Part shown: positions 18,725 to 27,926 of the stretch, piece after piece
Layout of the letters: every line of letters begins with the position of its first letter
Position numbering within the stretch: position 1 is the stretch's first letter
Assembly (NCBI GenBank): GCA_964623625.1
Contig: CAZUUJ010000009.1
Location: forward strand, 8,521 to 72,520
From: CAZLGM01 sp964623625
GTDB lineage: Bacteria > Desulfobacterota > Desulfobulbia > Desulfobulbales > Desulfocapsaceae
Direction of reading: 5' to 3'
DNA: 64,000 bases
The notes under the pieces: model-generated
Databases searched by the model: none
What the model was told of the DNA's origin: nothing
Seen by the model: the letters and a program-made list of their open reading frames with translations, nothing else
Made by a program: the position numbers and the translations under genes

Positions 18725-20779
18725 ATGACAATGCAAAAATTTTACACGCTTGAATCGCTGATTCGAGCTGGTAGGATAAAAGCTGAGCAATGCGAGACCG
18801 TCTCATTTGATCTCTTTGATACCCTGCTCATCCGCCGTATTCATGACCCGGACCTTGTCAAGCTTCCGGTTGCCCGATACATCGCATCGCTTGCCAAAGG
18901 ACAGGGTATTTCAATTCGTCCTGGAAAAGTTCAGCAACTCCGTGACTCAATAGAAAACGACCATCGACGGCAAACAGCCAAAGCCTTTGACGACCACGAA
19001 GCGTGTTATCCACGCTTCATGTCGGAACTGCTTCAGACCATTTTTTCTGAACAGAAGGCTGATCATCTATTGGAGATGGTCACAGAGTATGAACTGTCCA
19101 TGGAAAACAGCATGCTCGTGCCTAGAAAGCAACTGGTAGACTGGCTTGTTGAGTTGGCTGAGGCAGGTAAACGGATTTTCGTGGTTTCCGATATCTATCT
19201 ACCGGCCGTACATCTTCGAAAGCTTATCGATCGTGCAGGTTTTCTGGACAAAGTAGAGGCGGTCATCTCTTCTGCCGATACGTTTCTTGCCAAGGCTTCT
19301 GGTCACGCTTTCCCACTCATTGAAAAAGACCATTCTCTTGATAAAACCAGCTGGTTGCATATCGGCGACAACCCAATATCGGACGGCTTGCGACCCTCCG
19401 AATTCGGACTTCCTGCGCTTGTTATCCATGACCTATCGGAGCGGCAAAGAAAATCGATTGTTAAACGATATTACAACTACGCTCTGGGTGTTCCCATCTG
19501 GAGGGGCAGGGTGTTGCAGCAGCTTATGCAGCCCCATGAAGGTGAAAACATAGATCGTCCTCCCCTGTACAACGAGGGATACAATTTTATGGCCCCGATG
19601 ATTGGCGGCTTTGTTCAACATATAGCAGAGCAGTGCAGAACAAATAATATTACAAAAATATTTTTTCTGTCCCGAGAAGGCTGGACGTTTAAACAATTCT
19701 GGGAGAAAGCGGTACCTCTCTTGTACCCTGATAAGAATCTTCCTGAGATTGAGTATCTCTATGTCAGTAGAATGGCGCTTGCAGGTGCTTCCTGCGCTCA
19801 CCAGGGCTTGACCCAGGCTAATGTGAATATCACTTTTCTGCCTCCGGGTAATAAAGATTTCAGTGATGTCTGCCGTATTTTTAGTCTGGATATAGATTCT
19901 CTAGTCAGTCATCTTCAACGGTTTGACCTTCAGCCCGATACCTGTCTCAGTCCTTTGTACGAAGCCTATGAGCAAGTTTATTCAAAACGACTTGAGGAAA
20001 TGCTGGACGATGAAGAGTTCCAAAAGGAGATAAAGAACCAGACGGCTCCTAAAAATGAAGCAATGTGCCGATATTTTGAATCTGTGGGCTTTTTCAACCA
20101 TGAAAAGGTAGCCATTGTCGATATCGGCTGGCTTGGTACTATCCAGCGATTTCTGTTCGAGGCTGTTCAGCACCGTTCGGATTCTCCACAGTGCTTTGGA
20201 TTTCTGCTTGGTGCAACAAGGGGAATCCCTTATCCGGCGTCGGAGAAGAATCGCTTGGAAGGAGTGATTTATGATAAGGATCGGTTTAATTTTCCGGCGA
20301 GCTCGATTCTTTATGCCCGTGATCTGTTTGAGGAGGCCTGCCGGGCACCCCATCCCACATTAAACGGTTATAAACTGACAGATGATGGCTACCAATTAGA
20401 GTTCAGAACAGCTAAAGACAGTTTCGGCCAGGCGGAAAAAGAACAGGACAGCTATTTTAAGCCGCTCCAGCAGGGCATTATTGATGCGGCTGAGAGATAC
20501 GGTGGCGCTTCATCTCTTCTTGGCTATGGACTGGAGGATTATCGTCCCTGGTACTCCTATCTGTTAGTCTCAAAAATGGCCTTTCCATCAACAAAAGAAG
20601 TTATCAATACTCGCCACAAACACCACCTTGATGATTTCCACGGAAAAAATAAGCCTGATATGCCCAATTTGAAGCAAAAAAAACAGCTTTGGGAGCTTTC
20701 GGAAACACGGTTACGATGGCGTCCGTTTCTCAGGCTTGGTTATTTCATCAAACATCTGCAGGAAAGGCTGAAATACTAA
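18725..20779 (+). CDS. HAD-superfamily hydrolase with large C-terminal domain
   Basis: A 684-residue protein. The N-terminal 240 residues have a complete HAD catalytic set: D29 and D32 in SFDLFDTLL, S155 in VVSDIYLP, K190 in FLAKASGHAF, and D215/D220 in IGDNPISD. A phosphatase or phosphotransferase activity is therefore plausible. The remaining 440 residues have no catalytic motif I recognise, but contain IFFLSREGWTFKQFW and IVDIGWLGTIQRFL, seen in HAD proteins of glycan clusters. Starts at ATG 18725 or 18731; GGAATT lies upstream. Substrate unknown; a sugar-phosphate or glycan phosphate is a guess from context. Confidence 0.78.
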   Translation: MTMQKFYTLESLIRAGRIKAEQCETVSFDLFDTLLIRRIHDPDLVKLPVARYIASLAKGQGISIRPGKVQQLRDSIENDHRRQTAKAFDDHEACYPRFMSELLQTIFSEQKADHLLEMVTEYELSMENSMLVPRKQLVDWLVELAEAGKRIFVVSDIYLPAVHLRKLIDRAGFLDKVEAVISSADTFLAKASGHAFPLIEKDHSLDKTSWLHIGDNPISDGLRPSEFGLPALVIHDLSERQRKSIVKRYYNYALGVPIWRGRVLQQLMQPHEGENIDRPPLYNEGYNFMAPMIGGFVQHIAEQCRTNNITKIFFLSREGWTFKQFWEKAVPLLYPDKNLPEIEYLYVSRMALAGASCAHQGLTQANVNITFLPPGNKDFSDVCRIFSLDIDSLVSHLQRFDLQPDTCLSPLYEAYEQVYSKRLEEMLDDEEFQKEIKNQTAPKNEAMCRYFESVGFFNHEKVAIVDIGWLGTIQRFLFEAVQHRSDSPQCFGFLLGATRGIPYPASEKNRLEGVIYDKDRFNFPASSILYARDLFEEACRAPHPTLNGYKLTDDGYQLEFRTAKDSFGQAEKEQDSYFKPLQQGIIDAAERYGGASSLLGYGLEDYRPWYSYLLVSKMAFPSTKEVINTRHKHHLDDFHGKNKPDMPNLKQKKQLWELSETRLRWRPFLRLGYFIKHLQERLKY

Positions 20780-20782
20780 CCT

Positions 20783-21022
20783 ATGGAAAAGACAGTCTTT
20801 AACAATCGATTCGATATCAGCAATAATTCGATATTACGATTAATCAAACATTTGTTTCTCAATCGTCTCTCTGTTGTCGGCAATATTTTCGGTAACCCCG
20901 GTTTGCGATATCTGCTGGTTCTTGTGGTTTTGCATTACTTCGGTAAACCTTTTTACTGGATGGTAACACGATGGGAACGTCCGATTCGATTTATCATAAA
21001 CCGCATCAAACAGTTCAAATAG
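20783..21022 (+). CDS. Small membrane protein of unknown function
   Basis: A 79-residue protein with a basic, polar N-terminus, one clear hydrophobic stretch (LRYLLVLVVLHYFGKPFYWMV, about residues 41-61) and a basic end (RWERPIRFIINRIKQFK). It starts three bases after the HAD gene stop and is followed 13 bases later by a GT-C-like gene on the same strand, so it looks like a genuine operon member. No family recognised. It could be an accessory subunit of the following membrane transferase. Confidence 0.55.
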   Translation: MEKTVFNNRFDISNNSILRLIKHLFLNRLSVVGNIFGNPGLRYLLVLVVLHYFGKPFYWMVTRWERPIRFIINRIKQFK

Positions 21023-21035
21023 TCTTCATACTGAA

Positions 21036-22895
21036 ATGATTGGATACATGCGTAGAATTGATCGAATCATTTTTCCGGCTCTTCTCTGTGTTGTCATCTG
21101 CTTTTTCCATTACCGTTTTTTTATTGATAGAGCCTATGTGGAATTGACAATTCACGTAGATCGACCAGCCACATTCAAATTGTTCTGGAAAAAGAGCAAT
21201 AGTGGATACATTGATAACAACTCAGTTACCATTATTGTTAAACCTGGGCAGAGAAATTACCAGTTTTTTGCAATGGACCTGGATGAGGTATCAGTTTTAC
21301 GGATTGATCCTATCGACTATTTAGGTCATTGCAGTCTCAGCAGGCTGGTTATCCACCAAAAAGGTTACCTGCCAATCAAGCTGGAATCGCAGGTTGATTT
21401 CCTCCGGTTTATACCAATCAATCAGGTCACCATTCAACACCATTTGAAAAAAAGATTTGTCTTCACATCGTCGGGACAAAACCCTTCATTTGAACTGGAA
21501 CCGGATATTCAACAAGCAAACTTTAACTGGCCGGAATTGTTTTTCCAACAGCTCTTTCTTTGTCTGGTTACGATATTGATTTTTTTTTCCGTATCCGCAC
21601 TGATAAAGAGGAACCGGTTTGTTCCGCTGTTGCTTGCAAGTGTATTGATCCTCTCGTTAGCAATGGCTGTTATCAGCCAGAGGAACAGCCATCCAGGTGA
21701 ATTGTCTGTTATCGGACAGGCTGATTATTATTCCGACAAGTGGCTGCCTGGGCTTCAAAATCACGATGTTGATGGAGACAGAAAACCGGGTGATAATACT
21801 CTCATTAATTCCACCAGTAGATATATCGGCGGACTTATTTTCGGAAAAGCAAAAACTGTGCTGTCCATCTTTCCGTTGCCTGATTTCGTTCTTTACCGGC
21901 TTGTTTCTCTCTTCTGTTTATTTATTATTCTGCTCTATTCATTCAAAGAGGTACAAACTCGGCTAATTGGTCTCCCCCTGATAATCACGCCGATGATTTG
22001 GTATCAGTTCAGTTTTGTCAATGTAGAGTCAATCTGCCTTCTTTTGACTTTTTTTTGCTGCCGTCAGGTCATTTTTCCGGCAAGCCTGTTCAATCGATAT
22101 GTATCTGGAGAATCCTCTGCCAATTCTTTTATCACACCGGTTTTGTTGGCTATACTGCCGGCCCTTTTGTTTGTACTGGATATTAATTATTCTTTTTTTA
22201 TTGTTTTTTGCTTGTTCACTATAGTTACTCATCTGGTGCTGAAACAGCGACCTCAGGCCAGAAAAGGACAGTTAGGGCGGTTGGGGCTGGTCACCATTCT
22301 TTTTGTTGTTCTGGTAGGGATTCAATATGGAATTGTGCTATCTGCTAAGGGTTCCTTTGAACAGGCCGGAATAGATAAAACCACCAGAACAGTTGCAAAA
22401 GCTCAACTCTTAGCGAAAAAGAGTAGTCATGGGGATAATTTGATAGAGGAGCAGCAGTCGGAAGAAGGATCTCTTCTGAAAAATGCTCACAACACTTTTC
22501 GCCGTTCCTTTGGCCATTATGGTATTCAGTCGATAACTGCTCCTGATCCTTACTATTCCATAGTCGGATTTTTCTTCTGTTGTTTTGTTGTTATTTATAT
22601 GGGCTCCGTCTTCTTTCGCACTGATCCAGCGAGGATCATACAGGGAGTTGGCTTTTTTATCCTATCAGGAGCCTTGATCTATCTGGCTATACTATTCCCG
22701 GAAGAAAAACGGGTTAGTGGACTTGGGGCTACCTTGTTGCCGGTATTTATGATGATGCCGTTATTGCTTGTCTATGAGAGAGAAGAATTACGACCTAGGG
22801 CTGCTATCCCACTGATTGTTCTCCTTTTTCTGTTCTCCACCTATTCATTTGTTCGGGTCGGTTTATATCAGATCGCAAAAGGTTCGATCTACTAG
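21036..22895 (+). CDS. GT-C-like membrane protein with N-terminal LRIDP beta domain (paralogue 1)
   Basis: A 619-residue membrane protein. One N-terminal helix (about 10-30) is followed by a beta-rich extracytoplasmic domain (35-170) with FKLFWKKSNSGYIDNNS and VLRIDPIDYLGHCSL, then about ten transmembrane helices. It is clearly a paralogue of the 38774-40648 protein. In the first loop of the multi-helix part it reads RNSHPGELSV where the paralogue reads RNVHPDEYVH, so the usual acidic Asp of the GT-C Asp-Glu site is Gly here. A lipid-phosphate-sugar-dependent transferase fold is likely, but activity may be lost or changed. No terminator follows; 215 bases without a gene precede the next operon. 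Confidence 0.65.
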   Translation: MIGYMRRIDRIIFPALLCVVICFFHYRFFIDRAYVELTIHVDRPATFKLFWKKSNSGYIDNNSVTIIVKPGQRNYQFFAMDLDEVSVLRIDPIDYLGHCSLSRLVIHQKGYLPIKLESQVDFLRFIPINQVTIQHHLKKRFVFTSSGQNPSFELEPDIQQANFNWPELFFQQLFLCLVTILIFFSVSALIKRNRFVPLLLASVLILSLAMAVISQRNSHPGELSVIGQADYYSDKWLPGLQNHDVDGDRKPGDNTLINSTSRYIGGLIFGKAKTVLSIFPLPDFVLYRLVSLFCLFIILLYSFKEVQTRLIGLPLIITPMIWYQFSFVNVESICLLLTFFCCRQVIFPASLFNRYVSGESSANSFITPVLLAILPALLFVLDINYSFFIVFCLFTIVTHLVLKQRPQARKGQLGRLGLVTILFVVLVGIQYGIVLSAKGSFEQAGIDKTTRTVAKAQLLAKKSSHGDNLIEEQQSEEGSLLKNAHNTFRRSFGHYGIQSITAPDPYYSIVGFFFCCFVVIYMGSVFFRTDPARIIQGVGFFILSGALIYLAILFPEEKRVSGLGATLLPVFMMMPLLLVYEREELRPRAAIPLIVLLFLFSTYSFVRVGLYQIAKGSIY

Positions 22896-23110
22896 GCAAG
22901 TATTTCCAAAGTTGTTAGACAATATCAGCAGGAATAAATGGGAAATGACTATTCTAACATGTCAGTGCTGGACAGGATTAGCCATAGAGGATATTGTATA
23001 ACCTTTGTAAATAGAAGGGTATGTCACTCGCTCTCCAGACATTGAACAACTTCTTCTCTGCCTAGTTAGAGTTTGCAGGTAACCAGTAAAAAGAGCAGTA
23101 AATCAATCAT

Positions 23111-23815
23111 ATGATCCCTCAGGCGGATAAACCCATCGGTGAACATGAAACCAAATTCGTGCTGCCGAATATCAGAGCGGTTAAGGTTACTTCCTGGTTG
23201 AAAAAAAGATGCGATCCCGACCCGAAATTCAGCAAGGGCAGGGTGTCGAGCATCTACTACGACAGTCGGAACTGGGTTTACCTGGGAGAGAAGATCAACT
23301 CCGATTATCTGAAAACCAAGATTCGTCTGCGTTGGTACTCTGAGATCGAAACCGGTGCCCTTTTTCCATCAACATTTCTTGAGGTCAAATCAAAGATCGG
23401 CAGTGCCAGAAAGAAATTCCGTCAGCTTTTAGATGTTGAATCAGCTATGGTAGCCAAAACGCCATTAAACGATCTCATGTTTGTCCGACTGATAAAAAAA
23501 GTTGAACAAAACAACATATTGCCGAAGAAAATTTTGTTACCCGTCTATCAAATTAATTACCAGCGATATCGTTTTATCGAACCGATAACCGGCAGTCGTC
23601 TTTGTGTTGATCAAAACATCCACGTTTCACGGGTTAATCCCATGATGATCTGCAAAAAAAATCCGGTAGTACTGAAAGATGCGGTTTTCGAAATTAAAGG
23701 GAAAGTTGATCAGCTGCCCCAATGGCTGAACCAGTTGACGTCTTTTGGCTGTCGCAGAGGCGCTTTTTCAAAATACAGTTGTTGTTACCTGCAACTTAAA
23801 CGTTTAATTACTTAA
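23111..23815 (+). CDS. VTC-domain triphosphate tunnel protein
   Basis: A 234-residue soluble protein of the VTC/CYTH superfamily, the fold that forms the catalytic tunnel of yeast polyphosphate polymerase Vtc4. The N-terminal ExExK signature is intact (E11, E13, K15 in GEHETKF). Further tunnel residues appear in SIYYDSRN, KTKIRLRWY, TFLEVKSKI, INYQRYRF and FEIKGKV, so all the strand motifs expected for triphosphate binding are present. It heads a four-gene operon with DUF4956 and CotH proteins, a combination I recall from other bacteria. Product (polyphosphate, nucleotide transfer or binding only) is not established. Starts at ATG 23111. Confidence 0.82.
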   Translation: MIPQADKPIGEHETKFVLPNIRAVKVTSWLKKRCDPDPKFSKGRVSSIYYDSRNWVYLGEKINSDYLKTKIRLRWYSEIETGALFPSTFLEVKSKIGSARKKFRQLLDVESAMVAKTPLNDLMFVRLIKKVEQNNILPKKILLPVYQINYQRYRFIEPITGSRLCVDQNIHVSRVNPMMICKKNPVVLKDAVFEIKGKVDQLPQWLNQLTSFGCRRGAFSKYSCCYLQLKRLIT

Positions 23816-23824
23816 CATGGGAAA

Positions 23825-24535
23825 ATGACGACAAAACAAAGTGAATGGCTCGATATGCTGGCCGGTTTCGGCAGTAAAATGATGGATGATATCGGTTTTT
23901 TCCCCTTTTTAGGTGTTATGGGGATTTCTCTCTTTTCATCTATTCTCATCGCTCTTCTATATGTCCGTTTTTATCAGTCACGTTCAACCGGTAGCCTGAT
24001 TTACAGGGCGTTTCCACTGCTTGGTACTTCCATTACCGCAATTTTTATCACCATTCAGTTTTCATTGCCTCTTTCCCTTGGATTGCTGGGGGCCTTGTCC
24101 ATTGTCCGTTTTCGAACACCAATAAAGGAGCCTGAAGAGATCGGCTTTATCATGCTGGTTGTCGCATCAGCCCTGTGCTGTGCAACATTCAACTTCCTTT
24201 TCCTGGCCATTATTTTGGTTATTGCTGTGATGGGCCTGCTTTTTCTCAGGTACGGCAGACGTTTTCTCGATTTTCGCCAAAACGACGGAATGTTGATGAT
24301 AACGCTGCCTGGAGATGAGTATGCCAGGAACGGAGAAAAGATACTTGGGACTATCAAGGATCAGCTGACCAAAGGTCGGGTTGATTCGATAGCTGAGAAT
24401 GAAGGTGGTACAGTAATTTCCTATAATTTTGTCCACCCAAATGATGGCATCGTCATTGAATTGCAGAAACAGCTGAGAAATATCAGTGCAACTATTCAGG
24501 TGGATGTTTTTTATAACAGCAATGAATCATTTTAG
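23825..24535 (+). CDS. DUF4956 membrane protein
   Basis: A 236-residue protein with four transmembrane helices (about residues 25-145) and a cytoplasmic C-terminal alpha/beta domain. The hallmark LSIVRFRTPIKEPEEIGFIML (about 92-112) identifies DUF4956. The C-terminus (DGMLMITLPGDEYARNG onward) has the pattern of an ACT/MgtC-like regulatory domain. It lies 9 bases after the VTC gene and 18 before the next gene. The family's function is unknown; pairing with VTC and CotH proteins suggests a membrane partner for phosphoryl or polyphosphate chemistry. That is inference. Confidence 0.85.
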   Translation: MTTKQSEWLDMLAGFGSKMMDDIGFFPFLGVMGISLFSSILIALLYVRFYQSRSTGSLIYRAFPLLGTSITAIFITIQFSLPLSLGLLGALSIVRFRTPIKEPEEIGFIMLVVASALCCATFNFLFLAIILVIAVMGLLFLRYGRRFLDFRQNDGMLMITLPGDEYARNGEKILGTIKDQLTKGRVDSIAENEGGTVISYNFVHPNDGIVIELQKQLRNISATIQVDVFYNSNESF

Positions 24536-24553
24536 TTTTATTCCCAACCACTA

Positions 24554-25399
24554 ATGATCAGACCGAATATACACGCAAGCCTGTCTGAGATTCTCGGATA
24601 TCTTGGAGTTGTATTTCTCTTTGTTCTCTTCAATCTCTATCTGGCGACCAGATTGAGCACTACTACTGTTGATCTGATTCTTCACACAGAGCAGCCACAG
24701 GTCTTTCAGGTTTACTGGAGATCCGGTTCTAAGACCTATATGGAGAAAAATTCGATTCGGATAAATGTCGTTCCGGAAACTAAAGAGTACTCTTTCAAAA
24801 TGTTGTCGCTTGCCAATTTTAATCATCTGCGTATCGATCCAGTCAAGTCGAAGCAGCCGATAACCATTGAAAAGGCGGTTGTCAGTCATCTCCTGTATAC
24901 TTCAGTTCAAATCATTCCCACAGATACTCTAGCGGATCTGAAAAATATTCATCAGATGAGACTGGTTCAGGGAAATTCTCCAGGCTCGGTATTCATACTC
25001 CCACGTGGAGAAGATCCTCATTTTGAAGTGGCCATAAATCCAATGCTGAACCTCTTTGCGCTTGGATCTTTAATTCTTCTGGCAATTGGCGGTACGATAT
25101 CCTTTTTCCTTGTTCTTAATCAGACGCTGATAAAGGGAGGCAGGTCAACCGCCATACTCGAGCTTGCTGTACCTGCCAATCTGAACCATGAAAGCGTTGA
25201 CACTATGCTTATCGGTCTGCGTCAATGTTGTCCGAAAACCAGGCTGCAGTCGAAAAGAACAGGGCCAACAAAAAAACAGTTTGTTTTTCGATTGCACCGT
25301 CATGAATCCCAAAAAGCGCTGAAATGGTTACACAAGATGAGAAAAAAATATCATCAACTTGCTTTTCGTTTGTATTTCAATCGCTCTGGTGAGATTTAG
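24554..25399 (+). CDS. Membrane-anchored LRIDP-domain protein with ACT-like C-terminus
   Basis: A 281-residue protein: one N-terminal helix (about 12-32), an extracytoplasmic beta domain (35-160) with QVFQVYWRSGSKTYMEKNS and LRIDPVKSKQPITIEK, a second helix (about 173-195) and a cytoplasmic tail (205-281). The beta domain matches the N-terminal part of the GT-C-like proteins at 21036 and 38774. The tail (ILELAVPANLNHESVDTMLIGL ... ALKWLHKM) resembles the C-terminal domain of the preceding DUF4956 protein. It therefore looks like a link between the periplasmic glycan-related domain and the DUF4956 membrane component. Unnamed family; function unknown. Confidence 0.65.
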   Translation: MIRPNIHASLSEILGYLGVVFLFVLFNLYLATRLSTTTVDLILHTEQPQVFQVYWRSGSKTYMEKNSIRINVVPETKEYSFKMLSLANFNHLRIDPVKSKQPITIEKAVVSHLLYTSVQIIPTDTLADLKNIHQMRLVQGNSPGSVFILPRGEDPHFEVAINPMLNLFALGSLILLAIGGTISFFLVLNQTLIKGGRSTAILELAVPANLNHESVDTMLIGLRQCCPKTRLQSKRTGPTKKQFVFRLHRHESQKALKWLHKMRKKYHQLAFRLYFNRSGEI

Positions 25400-25408
25400 G
25401 GAAGGGAA

Positions 25409-27130
25409 ATGCGCTGGTTTCGTTTTTCAATTGTGGCTCTCTGCCTGGCTATTCCTGTTGCTTTCGGTATCTATGCCGAAAATAGCTCCCGTTTTTCAAA
25501 ACTGAAAAACAGCCTCCAGTACGATTCGATTTCCACATCGATGCTTAATTTCGGAGTGATGGGTAGAATTTTTAAACGTATGGATTATATCAAACTGACT
25601 GCCAATGATGAAGCCAGGTATTTAAAGACTGAAGGAATAGAACCTGATATCGAGCAGATCACTTTCCAGAAAAAGCGTCAGGTCAATGAATTCCTCTATA
25701 AGGCGACTCCCCTCCACACAAAAAAGAATGGGGAGCAAGAGAAAGGTGATAATGATTCTGATCAGGCCCGAATAGGGTGGCCGGTGTTTTCGATTACCAT
25801 TGACAACAAATATCTCCACGATTCCACACTCGGCATTGTCACTCATCGAGATCAAAAAGGTAAAACCTGGGAAAGAAAAGGCAACGTTGCTTTTATTGAA
25901 AACGGGAAACAGCTCTTTTCTTCGGCCATCGGCTTACGGATTCATGGAGGAAAACGAAGAACGGTTAAACCCTTTAACAGTTACAGGATCTATTTTCGTG
26001 ATGAATATGGTAAACCCGGAATTCCGGGAAGACTGATATTTAATGATGGCCAGGGTATTGTGTCCACCCTAGTGGTTCATACAACCGACTGGCCTGATGG
26101 ACAGCCCTTTAATAATCCCCTGGCCTACGATATTGCCAACAGAATTGGAGCACTTGCTCCAAAAACCAGACTGGTTGAATTGATCATCAATGGAAAATCG
26201 TTTGGCATGGCCTATCTGACCCCACATCTGAGCAGAAGAGAATATCAGCATACCATGGGACACGCAGATTTTGGTTTCTATAAATTCAGAGGAGAGTATT
26301 CCGGTAAAGATGAGCATATGTATCATAACATTTTCTGGAAAGCGGTAACGGTTCAAGAAAAGCTGTCCATGGATAATACCGGATTGAGAATTGATCTGGA
26401 TAACATGGTGAGGCAGATATTCAGCTGGGTGTTTTGCGGTACCACCGATTTTTGCCAGGGTGTCGGAGTTTACGACTACAAGAACCCGGATGCGAAACTC
26501 CACTGGTTAACCTGGGATATGGATCACAGTTTTTATGATTATGCCGCAGAGGTCAATAAACAGTTGAAAAGAGAAAACTGGCGGCAGGCAGGCTTTGAGT
26601 TGTTCTATCGGAAAAAAAATCAGCTTTGCGGTCGCCCGATACTGTTTTCACGGCTCATGCAGGAAAGCGACCAATTCCGTCAATGGGCGATCAACCTGAT
26701 GATGGGACTGCTGAATCACAAGTTAACTCCGGAGTTTCTTCTAACACGAGTGAATTATTATAACACAATGTTGAAAAACTATGGGGCGCCTCATCCGGAG
26801 TATATCGACATGCTGACTCAATTTATGAAAAACCGGACCGGTTTTATTCGAAAAGACATGGTTCACCACTTTAAACTTGGTGGCACTTTTGCAGTAACAT
26901 TGAAAGCACCTGGGTCGACAACATTTTCCATTGACGGATATACACACAGAGGTGGTTATCAGGGCACCTATTTCTCAGGCTATCCCTGCACCATAGAAGT
27001 AGAGAAAGGTAATAAAGAACTCTTTCAGTTTTGGCTGGTGGATGGAGAAGTGAGAAAAGATGAGGTGCTTAAGCTTGCTGTAAAAAAGGAAGTGACGGTT
27101 GAAGCGGTGTTTCGTTTGGAAGAGGATTAG
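25409..27130 (+). CDS. CotH-family kinase-like protein, exported or membrane anchored
   Basis: A 573-residue protein with an N-terminal signal/anchor (WFRFSIVALCLAIPVAFGIYA) and a CotH domain. Diagnostic parts are SAIGLRIHGGKRRTVKP (about residue 172), the VELIINGKSFGMAYLTPHLSR stretch (262-282), and W369-D370-M371-D372-H373 in LHWLTWDMDHSFYDY, the metal-binding site. CotH proteins phosphorylate spore coat proteins in Bacillus; in non-sporeformers they occur with VTC and DUF4956 genes, as here. A C-terminal beta module follows (about 490-573). GGAAGGGAA precedes ATG 25409. Substrate unknown, likely a cell-surface protein or glycan. Confidence 0.8.
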   Translation: MRWFRFSIVALCLAIPVAFGIYAENSSRFSKLKNSLQYDSISTSMLNFGVMGRIFKRMDYIKLTANDEARYLKTEGIEPDIEQITFQKKRQVNEFLYKATPLHTKKNGEQEKGDNDSDQARIGWPVFSITIDNKYLHDSTLGIVTHRDQKGKTWERKGNVAFIENGKQLFSSAIGLRIHGGKRRTVKPFNSYRIYFRDEYGKPGIPGRLIFNDGQGIVSTLVVHTTDWPDGQPFNNPLAYDIANRIGALAPKTRLVELIINGKSFGMAYLTPHLSRREYQHTMGHADFGFYKFRGEYSGKDEHMYHNIFWKAVTVQEKLSMDNTGLRIDLDNMVRQIFSWVFCGTTDFCQGVGVYDYKNPDAKLHWLTWDMDHSFYDYAAEVNKQLKRENWRQAGFELFYRKKNQLCGRPILFSRLMQESDQFRQWAINLMMGLLNHKLTPEFLLTRVNYYNTMLKNYGAPHPEYIDMLTQFMKNRTGFIRKDMVHHFKLGGTFAVTLKAPGSTTFSIDGYTHRGGYQGTYFSGYPCTIEVEKGNKELFQFWLVDGEVRKDEVLKLAVKKEVTVEAVFRLEED

Positions 27131-27156
27131 TCCATAACACTAGTTTGTTAAAGTGA

Positions 27157-27912
27157 TCAACTGTCTCGGTGATAGTCGCCTTGACTGAAAAATTTCTCCA
27201 GCCACACATAGGCACAGATAAAAAAATATCGGCTTCCCATTTCCTTAATTTTCAACTTTGACGTGCCGGTTTGTCTGTTTTTCCAGGTTATGGGAATGAC
27301 TGTCCATCTGTATCCGCGTACAATGGCTTTGAGAGGAAGCTCGACCGTAAGGTTGAAATGGGATGCGATTAACGGTCTGCAGCCATCAATGACTGTTTTC
27401 CGGTAAGCTTTGAATGCATTGGTGGTATCGTTGAGTTTGATATTGAAACCTATGCGGATGAGCAGATTGGCGATTCTGTTTATTCGCAGTTTCAGCCATG
27501 GATAGTCAACAACCTTGCTGCCTTTGACAAAACGACTGCCAAAGACGCATTCATAACCGTCATTCAAAAGCTGCCAATATCGGATCGCGTCCTGGCTGTC
27601 ATCCGATTCATCGGCCATCATGATGACGGCGGCATCTCCTTTCATCGAGTCGAGACCTTTAATCACCGCTCTACCAAAGCCGTTCGGTGATCTGTTCTGT
27701 ACAGGCTGTAGCTCAGGAATCGATGTGGCCAGTCGGTTGAGGATGTCCCAGGTTGTGTCGGTACTGCCGTCGTCTACAACCACAAGTTCATGGGGAATCA
27801 GGTTTTTTAAGAAGTCATTATGCAGATCGGAGATGGTCTGCTCGATACACCCTTCTTCATCCCTTGCAGGAATTATTACTGATAAGAGCTGTAATTGCTG
27901 TGTGTTCTGCAA
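27157..27912 (-). CDS. Glycosyltransferase family 2, dolichol-phosphate-mannose-synthase-like
   Basis: A 251-residue GT2 enzyme without C-terminal membrane helices, so like the soluble DPM1 type. It has LSVIIPARDEEGCIEQTI, VVVDDGSTDTTWD, the MMADESDD metal region near residue 98 and NDTTNAFKAYRKTVIDG, a signature of polyprenyl-phosphate sugar synthases. It would make the lipid-linked donor used by GT-C enzymes, and two GT-C genes lie upstream on the same strand. No ATG is available; TTG 27912 is used, with AGG seven bases upstream. It converges with the CotH gene across 26 bases. Confidence 0.85.
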   Translation of the reverse strand: MQNTQQLQLLSVIIPARDEEGCIEQTISDLHNDFLKNLIPHELVVVDDGSTDTTWDILNRLATSIPELQPVQNRSPNGFGRAVIKGLDSMKGDAAVIMMADESDDSQDAIRYWQLLNDGYECVFGSRFVKGSKVVDYPWLKLRINRIANLLIRIGFNIKLNDTTNAFKAYRKTVIDGCRPLIASHFNLTVELPLKAIVRGYRWTVIPITWKNRQTGTSKLKIKEMGSRYFFICAYVWLEKFFSQGDYHRDS

Positions 27913-27926
27913 GTTATCGCCTAGAT

